Part shown: positions 9,549 to 17,761 of the stretch, piece by piece
Position numbering within the stretch: position 1 is the first letter of the stretch
How the letters are laid out: each line of letters opens with the position of its first letter
Origin: Amycolatopsis saalfeldensis
GTDB lineage: Bacteria > Actinomycetota > Actinomycetes > Mycobacteriales > Pseudonocardiaceae
Direction: 5' to 3'
Length of the DNA: 64,000 nucleotides
Assembly (NCBI RefSeq): GCF_900110575.1
Contig: NZ_FOEF01000022.1
Location: 62,001 to 126,000 of the forward strand
The notes under the pieces: generated by a model
What the model saw: only the letters and a program-made list of their open reading frames with translations
The model's database searches: none
What the model was told of the DNA's origin: nothing
Made by a program: the position numbers and the translations under genes

Positions 9549-9668
9549 CGTGCCACCACTTTACCATCTCTTTAACGTCCATTGTGGACCCGCTCGGCGA
9601 GAGATCGGTCACGTGCGGGAGCCGTTCCGGCGGTAGCATCGGCGCCACACCTACCGGGAGGCGGACCG

Positions 9669-10829
9669 ATGGCCGACTACGACGTGGTCCTGTTCGGCGC
9701 CACGGGCTTCACCGGCGGTTTGACGGCGGAGCACCTGGCCCGCTCGGCCCCGCCCGGCTGCCGCTGGGCACTGGCGGGCCGCAACCCCGGCAAGCTGGAG
9801 GCGCTGCGCACCCGGCTCGCGGAGACCGACGACCGGCTCGGCGACCTGCCGCTGCTGACCGCGGACGTCACGGACGAGGCCTCGCTGCGGGCCGTCGCCG
9901 CGGCCGCGAAGGTCGTGATCACCACGGTCGGCCCGTACCTGGAATACGGCGAGCCGCTGGTCGCGGCGTGTGCCGCCGAGGGCACCGACTACGTCGACCT
10001 GACCGGCGAGCCCGAGTTCGTCGACCGGATGTACGTCGCCTACCACGCGAAGGCCGCCGAGACCGGCGCGCGGCTGGTCCACTGCTGCGGCTTCGACTCG
10101 ATCCCGCACGACCTCGGCGCCCACTACACCGTCCGGCAGCTGCCCGAAGGCGTCCCGCTCCAGGTGGACGGCTACGTGCGCGTGGGCGCGCGGCCCTCGG
10201 GCGGCACCCTCCTGACGGCGATGACGTCGTTCGGGCGTTACCCGCAGATGACGCGCGCGGCCCGTGAACGCGCCGCGGCCGAGCCCGCGCTCGCCGGCCG
10301 AGCCGTCCACACGCCGGCGGGCACTCCGCACCGCGCACCCGGGACCGGGCACTGGGCCGTGCCGCTGCCCTCGATCGACCCGCAGATCGTGGGGCACTCG
10401 GCCCGCGCCTCCGAACGGTACGGGCCCGACTTCCGTTACCGGCACTTCGCCGCGTTCGCGCACCTGCCTTCGGTCGCCGCGGGTGCCGTCGGAATGGGCG
10501 CGCTCCTCGCGGCCTCCCAGGTGCCGCCGGCCCGCCGGGCGCTCTCGCGGCTGCTCGCACCCGGGCAGGGCCCGAGCCCGGAACGCCGGGCGCAGTCGTG
10601 GTTCTCGGTGCGCTTCGAGGGCACCGGCGGCGGTGAGCACGTGACCACGGAGGTCTCCGGCGGCGACCCCGGTTACGACGAGACGGCGAAGATGCTCGGC
10701 GAGTCCGCGCTGTGCCTCGCCTTCGACGAGCTGCCGGAGACCGCGGGCCAGGTCACCACCGCCACCGCGATGGGCGACGCGCTGATCGGGCGGCTCACCC
10801 GCGCCGGGATGACCTTCCGGACGCTGTGA
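9669..10829 (+). CDS. Saccharopine dehydrogenase-like NADP-binding reductase
   Basis: Rossmann-fold oxidoreductase of the saccharopine dehydrogenase NADP-binding group, close to the mycobacterial 'trans-acting enoyl reductase' family. It has 386 residues from ATG 9669, with GGGAGG 7 bases upstream. The N-terminal nucleotide-binding motif is VVLFGATGFTGGLTAE. Typical later segments are VVITTVGPYLEYGEPLV, YVDLTGEPEFV and HCCGFDSIPHDLG. In mycobacteria relatives work on phenolic lipid intermediates; in actinomycetes without such lipids the substrate is unknown. An earlier in-frame start exists, but the Rossmann motif at the very N-terminus and the ribosome binding site favour this one. Its stop overlaps the end of the convergent SDR remnant by 35 bases. 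Confidence 0.85.
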   Translation: MADYDVVLFGATGFTGGLTAEHLARSAPPGCRWALAGRNPGKLEALRTRLAETDDRLGDLPLLTADVTDEASLRAVAAAAKVVITTVGPYLEYGEPLVAACAAEGTDYVDLTGEPEFVDRMYVAYHAKAAETGARLVHCCGFDSIPHDLGAHYTVRQLPEGVPLQVDGYVRVGARPSGGTLLTAMTSFGRYPQMTRAARERAAAEPALAGRAVHTPAGTPHRAPGTGHWAVPLPSIDPQIVGHSARASERYGPDFRYRHFAAFAHLPSVAAGAVGMGALLAASQVPPARRALSRLLAPGQGPSPERRAQSWFSVRFEGTGGGEHVTTEVSGGDPGYDETAKMLGESALCLAFDELPETAGQVTTATAMGDALIGRLTRAGMTFRTL

Positions 10830-11450
10830 CCTGCGCGGCGACCCGGGTCGTGTAAGCGGACCGGGCCTCGGGGTCCAGCGCCCGGTCGTCACCGATCAGC
10901 GTGCGCGCGAGCGCCATCAGCGGCTCCGGCGTCAGCGCGGCGAGCAAGTCCCAGCCACCGACGTAACGCGGCACCGCGATCTCCGCGCGACGGCTGCGGC
11001 AGCTGCCGACCACGGCCTGCGCGACGTCCTCGGGTCCGCTGTGGGCAGTCCCCGGCCGAGCGGCACGCCGGAGGCCAGCCCGGTCCGGACGGCGCTCGGC
11101 AGGACCGCGCTCACGCTGACGCCGCTGGACGCGTACTCCCGGCGGACCGTGGCGGTGAGGCCCACCGCGGCGAACTTGCTCGCGTTGTACACCGCCATGC
11201 CGGGCAACGGGATCTTGCCCGCCATCGAGGCGACGTTCACGACGTGCCCGCGGCCGCGCGCGATCATGCCCGGCAGCACCAGCCGCAGGCCGAGCACCAG
11301 GCCCCAGACGTTCACGTCGAAGGTGGTGCGGCCCAGCTCGTCCGGCTCCTCCAGGAAATCGCCCAGCGGCATCACCCCCGGCCGCCGAACGCGGCCGCGG
11401 CCGGTCACGGCGACAACGCAGCGGCTCAGGTCAAGGACGGGGTAGTGCAT
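10795..11450 (-). pseudogene. Remnant of a short-chain dehydrogenase (internal deletion plus frameshift)
   Basis: It starts well: ATG 11450, with AAGGGGAG upstream, overlapping the monooxygenase stop by 20 bases, so it was translationally coupled. After VVAVTGRGR the next recognisable SDR text is GVMPLGDF, normally preceded by NNA. About 70 residues are missing, including the Gly-rich cofactor motif and the NNAG motif start. The active-site part survives (Ser in NVASMAGKI and YNASKFA). Near 11032-11034 the frame breaks; adding one C restores TADPEDVAQAVVGSC and the C-terminal half that ends at 10795. The Rossmann deletion should abolish NAD(P) binding, so I call it a pseudogene. The frameshift alone might be a base-call error. 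Confidence 0.75.
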
Positions 11451-12897
11451 CGGCAGGCTCCCCTTCGGACACCAGGTAGTCGGATTCGGCGAAGGCGCCG
11501 ACCTCACCCCGCAGCCGCCCGGTGGAGAACGGCCAGCTGAAGCTGTTGCGCCCGTTGACATCCGTGTAGTAACTCGAGCACCCGCCCGACTGGTAAACGG
11601 TGCCCGGCAGCGCGGCCTGCACTTCGGCGTTGAAGCGGTCCTGCGCCTCGCGTCGCACTTCGAGGGTTCCCGAGCCAGTGCGCAGGACCGCCGCGACGAC
11701 GTGCCGCAGCTGTGCCTCCATGATCATGAACGCCGAGGTGTGGCCCGTGCCGAGGCTGGGCCCGAGCAGCAGGTACAGATTCGGGAACCCGGCCACCGAC
11801 GTCCCGCGATAAGCCTGCGGGCTGCCCTGCCAGTGATCGTCGAGCGAGCGGCCTTCGGCGTCGAAGACCCGGGCGGACACCGGCAGGTCGAGGATGTGGA
11901 AGCCGGTGCCGAAGATGATGGCGTCGACCTCGGCCGACGAACCGTCCGCCCCGATCACCCGTGAGCCCTCCACCGCGCGCACGGCCGTCGGGTGGACGTC
12001 CACAGTGGATCGGGTGAGCGCCCGGTAGTAGGTGTTGGACATCAGCAGCCGCTTGCAGCCCAGGGTGTAATCCGGGGTCAAAGCCCGGCGCAGCACGGGA
12101 TCCCGCACGGTCAGCCGCAGGTGCGCGAGCCCGATCCGCTGCACCTGCCGCAGCAGCCACGGATGCCGGAAGCCGTAGCCGAGTGCCTCCATCAGCCCGT
12201 ACTCGGTCGATCGCAGGGCCCGCCGCAGCGCCGGGAACTGCCGCAGCAGCAAGCGTTCCAGGCCCGGCACGACGTGGTCGGGCTTCGGCAGCACCCACTG
12301 CGCGGTGCGCTGGAACAGGTGCAGCCGCGCGAGGACCGGCGCGATTTCGGGCACGAACTGCACCGCCGACGCGCCGGTGCCGATCACCGCGACGCGCTTG
12401 CCGGCCAGCTCGTAATCGTGGTTCCAGCGGGCGGAGTGGAAGACCTCGCCCGGGAACGCGCCGAGCCCCGGCAGGTCCGGGATCCGCGGTTCGTGCCACG
12501 GGCCGGTGCCGGCCACCAGGATCCGCGCGGTGTAAGGACCGTCGGAGGTCTCCAGCTCCCAGCGGGCGCCGGTCCACTGCGCCCGCGTCACCTCGACCCC
12601 GAACCGGATGCGGCGGATCACGCCGAAGCGCTCGGCCGTTTCCCGCAGGTACGCGCGGATCTCGGCCTGGCCCGCGAACGCGCGGCTCCACTCCGGGTTC
12701 GGCGCGAACGAGTAGGAGTACAGCGCGGACGGGACGTCGCAGGCACAGCCGGGATAGGTGTTGTCGCGCCAGGTACCGCCCAGTTCATCGGCCTTCTCCA
12801 GCACCGCAAGGCTCTCCACGCCCGCCTGCGCCAGCCGGATCGCGGCGCCCAGCCCGGACGCCCCGGCGCCGATGACGAGCACTTCGCAGTCGCGCAT
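11431..12897 (-). CDS. Flavin-dependent monooxygenase, Baeyer-Villiger-like
   Basis: FAD- and NADPH-dependent monooxygenase, 488 residues. The FAD site is VIGAGASGLGAAIRLAQAG at the N-terminus; the NADPH site is VIGTGASAVQFVPEI in the middle. Between them FPGEVFHSARWNHD fits the Baeyer-Villiger fingerprint FxGxxxHxxxW, although the last position is Asn rather than Pro or Asp. Such enzymes insert oxygen next to ketones, giving esters or lactones. The coupled SDR (now broken) would logically have made or used the ketone by alcohol oxidation. The start is ATG 12897. It is divergent from a TetR gene 66 bases away, the likely regulator. Substrate unknown. Confidence 0.9.
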   Translation of the reverse strand: MRDCEVLVIGAGASGLGAAIRLAQAGVESLAVLEKADELGGTWRDNTYPGCACDVPSALYSYSFAPNPEWSRAFAGQAEIRAYLRETAERFGVIRRIRFGVEVTRAQWTGARWELETSDGPYTARILVAGTGPWHEPRIPDLPGLGAFPGEVFHSARWNHDYELAGKRVAVIGTGASAVQFVPEIAPVLARLHLFQRTAQWVLPKPDHVVPGLERLLLRQFPALRRALRSTEYGLMEALGYGFRHPWLLRQVQRIGLAHLRLTVRDPVLRRALTPDYTLGCKRLLMSNTYYRALTRSTVDVHPTAVRAVEGSRVIGADGSSAEVDAIIFGTGFHILDLPVSARVFDAEGRSLDDHWQGSPQAYRGTSVAGFPNLYLLLGPSLGTGHTSAFMIMEAQLRHVVAAVLRTGSGTLEVRREAQDRFNAEVQAALPGTVYQSGGCSSYYTDVNGRNSFSWPFSTGRLRGEVGAFAESDYLVSEGEPADALPRP

Positions 12898-12963
12898 TTT
12901 CGGAGACTAGCAGTATCTCAATACCGGTGGTACCCCGATTGGACGGACGTTTAGAGTGCTCCC
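12898..12963. promoter_or_regulatory. Divergent promoter region, monooxygenase / TetR
   Basis: A 66-bp spacer between two divergent starts, AT-richer than its surroundings. GTATCTCAATAC at 12913-12924 has 4-bp inverted arms GTAT/ATAC, a weak operator candidate. Nothing stronger was seen, so its role is inferred from position. Confidence 0.35.
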
Positions 12964-13569
12964 ATGGCCCGACTCACCCGCGCGGAAAGCCAGGCGCGCA
13001 CCCGCGAGCAGCTCGTCGACACCGCGAAGGAGCTGTTCCTGCGCGACGGGTACTCGGTGACCTCGCTGGAGAAGGTCGCCGACGAGGCCGGGTACTCCAA
13101 GGGCGCCGTCTACTCGAACTTCCGCGGCAAGGACGAGCTGTGCCTGGCCGTGCTCGACCGGATCCACGACGAGCAGGTGAACCTCGTCGCGAGCGCGCTG
13201 GCGGGCGCCGAGGGGATGGAAGGCCTGCTCACGGCGTTCCAGGCCTGGGCGGAGCGCAGCATCGGCGACGAGGCGTGGACGGCGCTGGAGGTCGAGTTCG
13301 CCACCAACGCCCGCCGCGACCCGCACGTGCGCGCGGAGCTGGCGAGCCGCGACAAGGCCATCCGGGACACCATCGCCGGCCTGCTCGCCGGCTACGCGGA
13401 ACGGTTCGGCATCACCCTGCCGATGCCGGCCGGCGACGCGGCGACGGCATTGCTCAGCCTGGGCATCGGCCTCGGCGTGCAGCGCGCGATCGACCCGGCC
13501 ATCCCGGTGCACGTGCTGCCGGACGTCATCCGGCTGTTCGCGGGCGGCGGAGCGTCTACAAAGGACTGA
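12964..13569 (+). CDS. TetR-family transcriptional regulator
   Basis: DNA-binding repressor type, 201 residues from ATG 12964. The N-terminal helix-turn-helix is clear: TREQLVDTAKELFLRDGYS, then VTSLEKVADEAGYSKGAVYSNF and the usual following GKDEL. The C-terminal part is a helical ligand-binding domain without a nameable subfamily. It diverges from the Baeyer-Villiger-like monooxygenase gene, so it probably represses that gene and itself and responds to the monooxygenase substrate. The chitosanase gene 177 bases downstream has its own palindrome and is probably separately controlled. Confidence 0.9.
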   Translation: MARLTRAESQARTREQLVDTAKELFLRDGYSVTSLEKVADEAGYSKGAVYSNFRGKDELCLAVLDRIHDEQVNLVASALAGAEGMEGLLTAFQAWAERSIGDEAWTALEVEFATNARRDPHVRAELASRDKAIRDTIAGLLAGYAERFGITLPMPAGDAATALLSLGIGLGVQRAIDPAIPVHVLPDVIRLFAGGGASTKD

Positions 13570-13628
13570 ACCGCGCCCGTCCGCCGAATTCCGTTTTGCC
13601 CCTTGCCGTCTGGGTCACGCTTGGTTAT

Positions 13629-13640
13629 CGTAGCGCTACG
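13629..13640. promoter_or_regulatory. Palindrome upstream of chitosanase gene
   Basis: CGTAGCGCTACG is a perfect 12-bp palindrome centred on GC, 106 bases before the chitosanase ATG, in a TTGGTTAT-containing promoter-like stretch. It resembles LacI-family operators (for example the AGCGCT core of CebR sites). The regulator is not in the window. Confidence 0.45.
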
Positions 13641-13746
13641 CCGCAGCATCACCCGAAGCACCGTTTCCCCGGCCCGGCCAGGGAATTCGAGGCTTCGGCC
13701 GTCATGTCCACGTGTGCTTGACACTGCGGAAAGGGATCCCCAGCCC

Positions 13747-14601
13747 ATGCGCAAGACGATGCGGCCTGTCCTCGTCACCGGCCTTTCGGTGGCCTCGGTC
13801 CTCGCTGTCGCGATCGCCACCCCCGCCCTGTCCTCGGCCGCCCCGGCGGCGCCGCCCGCGCTCTCGGCCGGCGCGTCGATCCTGGCCTCCGGCGGTGACC
13901 TCTCTTCGCCGGAGAAGAAGGAAATCGCGATGGAGCTGGTGTCGAGCGCGGAGAACTCCTCGCTCGACTGGAAGGCGCAGTACTCCTACATCGAGGACAT
14001 CGGCGACGGCCGCGGCTACACCGCCGGCATCATCGGCTTCTGCTCCGGCACCGGCGACATGCTGGAGCTGGTGCGGGCGTACACCAACGCCGTGCCGGAC
14101 AACCCGCTGGCGCAGTACCTGCCGGCGCTGGAGAAGGTGAACGGCTCCGATTCCCACGAAGGGCTCGGCTCGGCGTTCGAGAGCGCCTGGAAGGCGGCCG
14201 CGGGGACCTCGGAGTTCCAGGCCGCGCAGGACAGCGAGCGGGACCGCGTGTACTTCGACCCGGCCGTGAACCAGGGCAAGTCGGACGGGCTCGGCGCGCT
14301 CGGCCAGTTCATCTACTACGACGCCATCGTGATGCACGGCCCCGGCGACAGCTCCGACAGCTTCGGCGGCATCCGTAATTCCGCGCTCCAGCAGGCGAAA
14401 CCGCCCTCCCAGGGCGGCGACGAGACCGCCTACCTCAAGGCGTTCCTCGACGCCCGCAAGGTGGTCATGAAGCAGGAGGAGGCGCACGCGGACACCTCGC
14501 GCGTCGACACCGAGCAGCTGGTTTTCCTCAACGACGGCAACCTGGACCTGCACACTCCGCTGAAGTGGCAGGTCTACGGCGACCCGTACGAGATCAACTG
14601 A
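13747..14601 (+). CDS. Secreted GH46 chitosanase
   Basis: Endo-chitosanase of glycoside hydrolase family 46, cutting partly deacetylated chitosan outside the cell. It has 284 residues from ATG 13747 (AAAGGGA upstream). Residues 1-31 form a signal peptide ending near SSAA. The catalytic acid Glu69 lies in SSAENSSLDW and the base Asp87 in YIEDIGDGRGYT, 18 residues apart as in the Streptomyces N174 enzyme (Glu22/Asp40). Other family segments are GIIGFCSGTGDM and the C-terminal LHTPLKWQVYGDPY. Mature length (~250) is normal. It ends in a strong terminator and is monocistronic. Confidence 0.95.
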   Translation: MRKTMRPVLVTGLSVASVLAVAIATPALSSAAPAAPPALSAGASILASGGDLSSPEKKEIAMELVSSAENSSLDWKAQYSYIEDIGDGRGYTAGIIGFCSGTGDMLELVRAYTNAVPDNPLAQYLPALEKVNGSDSHEGLGSAFESAWKAAAGTSEFQAAQDSERDRVYFDPAVNQGKSDGLGALGQFIYYDAIVMHGPGDSSDSFGGIRNSALQQAKPPSQGGDETAYLKAFLDARKVVMKQEEAHADTSRVDTEQLVFLNDGNLDLHTPLKWQVYGDPYEIN

Positions 14602-14604
14602 CGC

Positions 14605-14643
14605 CGCGGAAGGCCCGGGATTACTCCGCTCGGGCCTTCCGCG
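14605..14643 (+). terminator. Terminator after chitosanase gene
   Basis: Perfect 13-bp inverted repeat CGCGGAAGGCCCG / CGGGCCTTCCGCG around a 13-base loop, starting 3 bases after the chitosanase stop. It separates the chitosanase gene from the transpeptidase-like gene, which has its own start at 14673. Confidence 0.8.
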
Positions 14644-14672
14644 TCCGGCTGCCACCCCTAAGATCGCCGGGT

Positions 14673-15356
14673 ATGAGGCGACTCCTGGTGGTGCTGCTGT
14701 GTGCCGCGGCCGCCGCGATCTTCGGCGCGGACGGGCTTTCCGACGCCGCACCGGGCGTCACCGCCGAACACCCGCCGCCGGCCTACCGCGGGCCTGCCGG
14801 GCAAGTGGTAACCGTGGTGGCCGCTTCGCCGTCTTCGACCACGGCTGTGCTGACGGCCTGGCAGAAGTCCGGCGGCCGCTGGGTGCGGGCGCTCGGGCCG
14901 TACCCGGCGTTCGTGGGCGCCGACGGCATCGGGACGGCCGGCGAGTCCACTTCGCACACACCCGCCGGGGTGTTCACGCTGACCGAGGCGTTCGGGATCC
15001 AGCCCGGCAACGGGACCCGGCTCCCGTACCGGCAGGTCGGCCGCTCGGACTGGTGGGTCTCCGACGTGCGGTCGCCGTTCTACAACCAGCACCGCTCCTG
15101 CGCCACGGGCCACTGCCCCTTCGACGAGTCGGCCGGCGAGAACCTCGGCGCGGCGGGCCCGGTCTACGACCACGCGACGGTGATCGACTACAACCGGAAC
15201 CCGGTCGTCCCCGGCGCCGGATCGGCGTTTTTCCTGCACGTCTCCGCGGGCAAGCCCACCGCCGGCTGCGTCGCGATCGCGGGCGCGGACCTGGACGCCG
15301 TGATGCGGTGGCTGGACCCGGCGGCCCGGCCGGTGATCAGCATCGGGCTGGCCTGA
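14673..15356 (+). CDS. Exported L,D-transpeptidase (YkuD)-like protein
   Basis: 227 residues from ATG 14673. Residues 1-27 are a signal peptide. The C-terminal half carries a YkuD-like active site, His189 and Cys199 in HVSAGKPTAGCVAI, fitting HxxxxxxTxGC. These enzymes make or attach 3-3 peptidoglycan cross-links outside the membrane. The earlier segment SHTPAGVFTLTEAFG is the conserved 'TPxGxF' part of the fold. No lipobox or cell wall-binding repeat is seen, so it is probably free in the cell wall space. It is small for a housekeeping L,D-transpeptidase and could be a related wall hydrolase or carboxypeptidase. Confidence 0.85.
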   Translation: MRRLLVVLLCAAAAAIFGADGLSDAAPGVTAEHPPPAYRGPAGQVVTVVAASPSSTTAVLTAWQKSGGRWVRALGPYPAFVGADGIGTAGESTSHTPAGVFTLTEAFGIQPGNGTRLPYRQVGRSDWWVSDVRSPFYNQHRSCATGHCPFDESAGENLGAAGPVYDHATVIDYNRNPVVPGAGSAFFLHVSAGKPTAGCVAIAGADLDAVMRWLDPAARPVISIGLA

Positions 15357-15367
15357 AGACTCGGGAG

Positions 15368-16354
15368 TCACCGGGCGAGCAGGTCTTCCGCCGTGCGGGT
15401 GTTGATGATCCGGTCCGCGGCCAGCCCGGCCTGCTCGGCCCGGACACAGCCGTAGACCTGCCAGTCCAGCTGGCCGGGGGCGTGCGCGTCGCTGTCGATG
15501 GCGAAGTCGCAGCCGAGTTCGGCGGCCAGGCGCAGCAGGCGCATGGGCGGGTCGAGGCGTTCCGGGCGTGAGTTGATCTCGACGGCGACGCCGTTTTCGC
15601 GGCACGCCGTGAAAACCTTCTCCGCGTCGAAGGCCGACTCCGGGCGCCCCTGGCCGCGGACGAGGCGGCCCGTGCAGTGCCCGAGGACCCGGACGTGCGG
15701 GTTGGCCACCGCGTCCAGCAGGCGCGGCGTCATCTCGCGCGCCGGCATGCGCAGTTTCGAGTGGACGCTCGCCACCACGAAGTCCAGCCGGGACAGCAGC
15801 GCCTCGGTCTGGTCAAGGCCGCCGTCCAGCAGGATGTCGACCTCGATGCCGTGCAGCAGCCGGAACGGGGCCACCGCCTCGTTCACGCGCGCGACCTCGT
15901 CCATCTGGCTGCGCAGCCGCTCGGCGGAAAGCCCGTGCGCGACGGTGAGCCGCGGCGAATGATCGGTGAGGACCATCCATTCGTGGCCCAGCGCGCGGCC
16001 CGCCTCCGCCATCTCCAGGATCGGGCTGCCGCCGTCGGACCAGTCGGAATGGGTGTGGCAGTCGCCGCGGAGAGCGGCGCGAAGCGGGCCGCCATCGGGC
16101 AAATCCGCTTCGCTGACCTTCGCCGCGTACGCCGGGACGCGGCCCATCCAGGCGTCCTCGATCACGCCGGCCGTCGCCTTGCCGATGCCCTTCAACGCCT
16201 GAAGCGTGCCGGCCCGGACGCGGCTCTCCAGCTCCTCGGCCGAAAGCCGGTCGACGACCCCCGCGGCCTGCCGGAAGGCGCGGACGCGGTAGGTCGGCTC
16301 ACCCGCGCGCTCCAGCTGGAACGCGATGTCGCGTAATGCCCGGGCCGGATCCAT
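15368..16354 (-). CDS. PHP-domain phosphoesterase with helix-hairpin-helix N-terminus (PolX-like C-terminal module)
   Basis: 328 residues. An N-terminal ~90-residue HhH segment (LQALKGIGKATAGVIED) is followed by a PHP metal-binding domain. Its metal ligands can be read in GDCHTHSDWSDG, TDHS, GIEVDIL, ASVHS, GHCTGR and DSDAHAP. It corresponds to the ends of bacterial PolX without the polymerase core, so a DNA or nucleotide phosphoesterase role is likely. I chose ATG 16354 (MDPARALRDIAF) as the natural N-terminus. A GTG at 16381 overlapping the upstream gene by 8 bases is possible. It is last in a three-gene group (GntR regulator, YfcE-type enzyme, PHP protein). Confidence 0.85.
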   Translation of the reverse strand: MDPARALRDIAFQLERAGEPTYRVRAFRQAAGVVDRLSAEELESRVRAGTLQALKGIGKATAGVIEDAWMGRVPAYAAKVSEADLPDGGPLRAALRGDCHTHSDWSDGGSPILEMAEAGRALGHEWMVLTDHSPRLTVAHGLSAERLRSQMDEVARVNEAVAPFRLLHGIEVDILLDGGLDQTEALLSRLDFVVASVHSKLRMPAREMTPRLLDAVANPHVRVLGHCTGRLVRGQGRPESAFDAEKVFTACRENGVAVEINSRPERLDPPMRLLRLAAELGCDFAIDSDAHAPGQLDWQVYGCVRAEQAGLAADRIINTRTAEDLLAR

Positions 16355-16373
16355 GGGTCCTGTTCTACCCCCG

Positions 16374-16886
16374 TCAACCACGCGGTGGCAGCTCGTGCAG
16401 CTCGACGTCCACCAGTTCGCCGTCGCGGATCTCGGCGGTCTGGTAGGTGCAGAACGGCTGGCGCCGCCGGTCCGTGGGCGAGCCCGGGTTGAGCAGCCGC
16501 AGGCCGCCGGGGGTCACCGAGTCCCACGGGATGTGGCTGTGGCCGAAGACGAGCACGTCGGCGTCCGGGTAGAGCGCGTCGCAGCGCTGCTCGCGGCCCT
16601 TGGCGTCGCCCGTCTCGTGCACCACGGCCAGCCGGATGCCGCCGACGTTCAGCCGCGCCACCTCGGGCAGCCAGGCCCGCAGCTCCGGGCCGTCGTTGTT
16701 GCCGTACACGGCGACCAGCCGCTTGCTCGCCACCGCGAGCTGGTCGAAGGTGTCCAGGTCGACCCAGTCGCCGGCGTGCACGACGACGTCGGCGAGCGCC
16801 ACTTCGGCCCAGACCTCGTCAGGCAGCTCCTTCGCCCGTTTCGGCAGATGGGTGTCCGCCACGAGCAGCAGCCGCACGCCGGTCAT
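16374..16886 (-). CDS. YfcE/MJ0936-type metallophosphodiesterase
   Basis: Two-metal calcineurin-like phosphoesterase, 170 residues. Metal-binding motifs in order are DTHLP (start of the fold), GDWVD, GNND and, towards the end, VVHETGD and FGHSHIP. Small proteins of this group cleave phosphodiesters in vitro; the natural substrate is usually unknown. The ATG at 16886 overlaps the GntR stop as ATGA (4 bases), so the two genes are translationally coupled. Downstream PHP protein spacing is also tight. Confidence 0.9.
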   Translation of the reverse strand: MTGVRLLLVADTHLPKRAKELPDEVWAEVALADVVVHAGDWVDLDTFDQLAVASKRLVAVYGNNDGPELRAWLPEVARLNVGGIRLAVVHETGDAKGREQRCDALYPDADVLVFGHSHIPWDSVTPGGLRLLNPGSPTDRRRQPFCTYQTAEIRDGELVDVELHELPPRG

Positions 16887-17548
16887 GTTTCCTCGTCCCC
16901 GATCGCGTCGAGCACCCGTTCGAGGAACGAGCCGATGTGCTTGCGCAGCAAGTCTTCCGCGCCCGCGGCGTCGCCCTTCTTCGCGGCGTTCAGCACGGCC
17001 TTGTGCTCCGCCCACTCCTTGCGCCAGCTCGGGCTCGCGTCCCAGCCGACCACGGTGATCAGCGCGGCCCGGTCCTTGAGGTCGTCCAGGATGGACACCA
17101 GCAGCGGGTTGCCGCAGCCGAGGTAGAGGGCCCGGTGGAACCGGCGGTTGAGCAGGCTCAACGCGGCGTGGTCCTTGTCGGCGAGCGCGGCCGAGGCCTC
17201 TTTCAGCGCCTCCGCGGCGTCCTCGAACAGCGACGGGTCCCGAAGCTCCACCGAGCGCCGGACGGCCTCGGGTTCGAGCACCATCCGCACGTCGTAGACC
17301 GATTTCGCCAGTGCCGCGTCGACCACGCACACCGAAGCGCCCTTGTACGGGCTGAACGTGACGAGCCCCGAGTTCGAAAGCACCTTCAGCGCCTCGCGCA
17401 CCGGTGTCTTCGACACGCCCAGCCGCTGCGCCAGCTCGGCCTCGACCAGCGGCTGCCCCGGCCGCAGCTCCCGGGTGAGGATGCCGCGCCGGATCTCCTC
17501 CAGCACCACTTCGGTCCGGGAGGCGGGCAGGCTGAACGTCGGTGGCAT
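16883..17548 (-). CDS. GntR-family (FCD) transcriptional regulator
   Basis: 221 residues from ATG 17548 (TGGAG 8 bases upstream). The N-terminal winged helix reads AELAQRLGVSKTPVREALKVL. An all-helical FCD ligand-binding domain follows, with a likely metal His in NRRFHRALY and another in EHKAVL. FCD regulators usually sense sugar acids. It is divergent from an arabonate dehydratase-like gene across a 213-bp spacer with a candidate operator at 17721, so it probably controls that gene. A further in-frame start at 17677 would add 43 residues with no family similarity and is less likely. Confidence 0.9.
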   Translation of the reverse strand: MPPTFSLPASRTEVVLEEIRRGILTRELRPGQPLVEAELAQRLGVSKTPVREALKVLSNSGLVTFSPYKGASVCVVDAALAKSVYDVRMVLEPEAVRRSVELRDPSLFEDAAEALKEASAALADKDHAALSLLNRRFHRALYLGCGNPLLVSILDDLKDRAALITVVGWDASPSWRKEWAEHKAVLNAAKKGDAAGAEDLLRKHIGSFLERVLDAIGDEET

Positions 17549-17720
17549 CGGGCGCTCCAGGCTCTCGCGAGATCTTGGCCTGACAAAAAGGCCGGAAGCA
17601 AGCCGCCCGGGGGAGCCGCCGACAACCGCGAACTGCTTGCTTTCGGCCGGTTTGGCATCTACCAACACAGTAACCAAGCGACCGGCGTGGTGAGCCGCGG
17701 CGCGCTGAGTGTGGATGATC

Positions 17721-17738
17721 GTATATCAGATGCCATAC
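17721..17738. promoter_or_regulatory. Candidate GntR operator
   Basis: GTATATCAGATGCCATAC has the dyad pattern GTATnnCAnnTGnnATAC (6 paired positions each side), 24 bases before the dehydratase start and in the spacer shared with the divergent GntR gene. It is AT-richer than the surroundings. The assignment to this GntR is inference. Confidence 0.45.
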
Positions 17739-17761
17739 TCGGTGGGACGAGGAAAGGCGAG

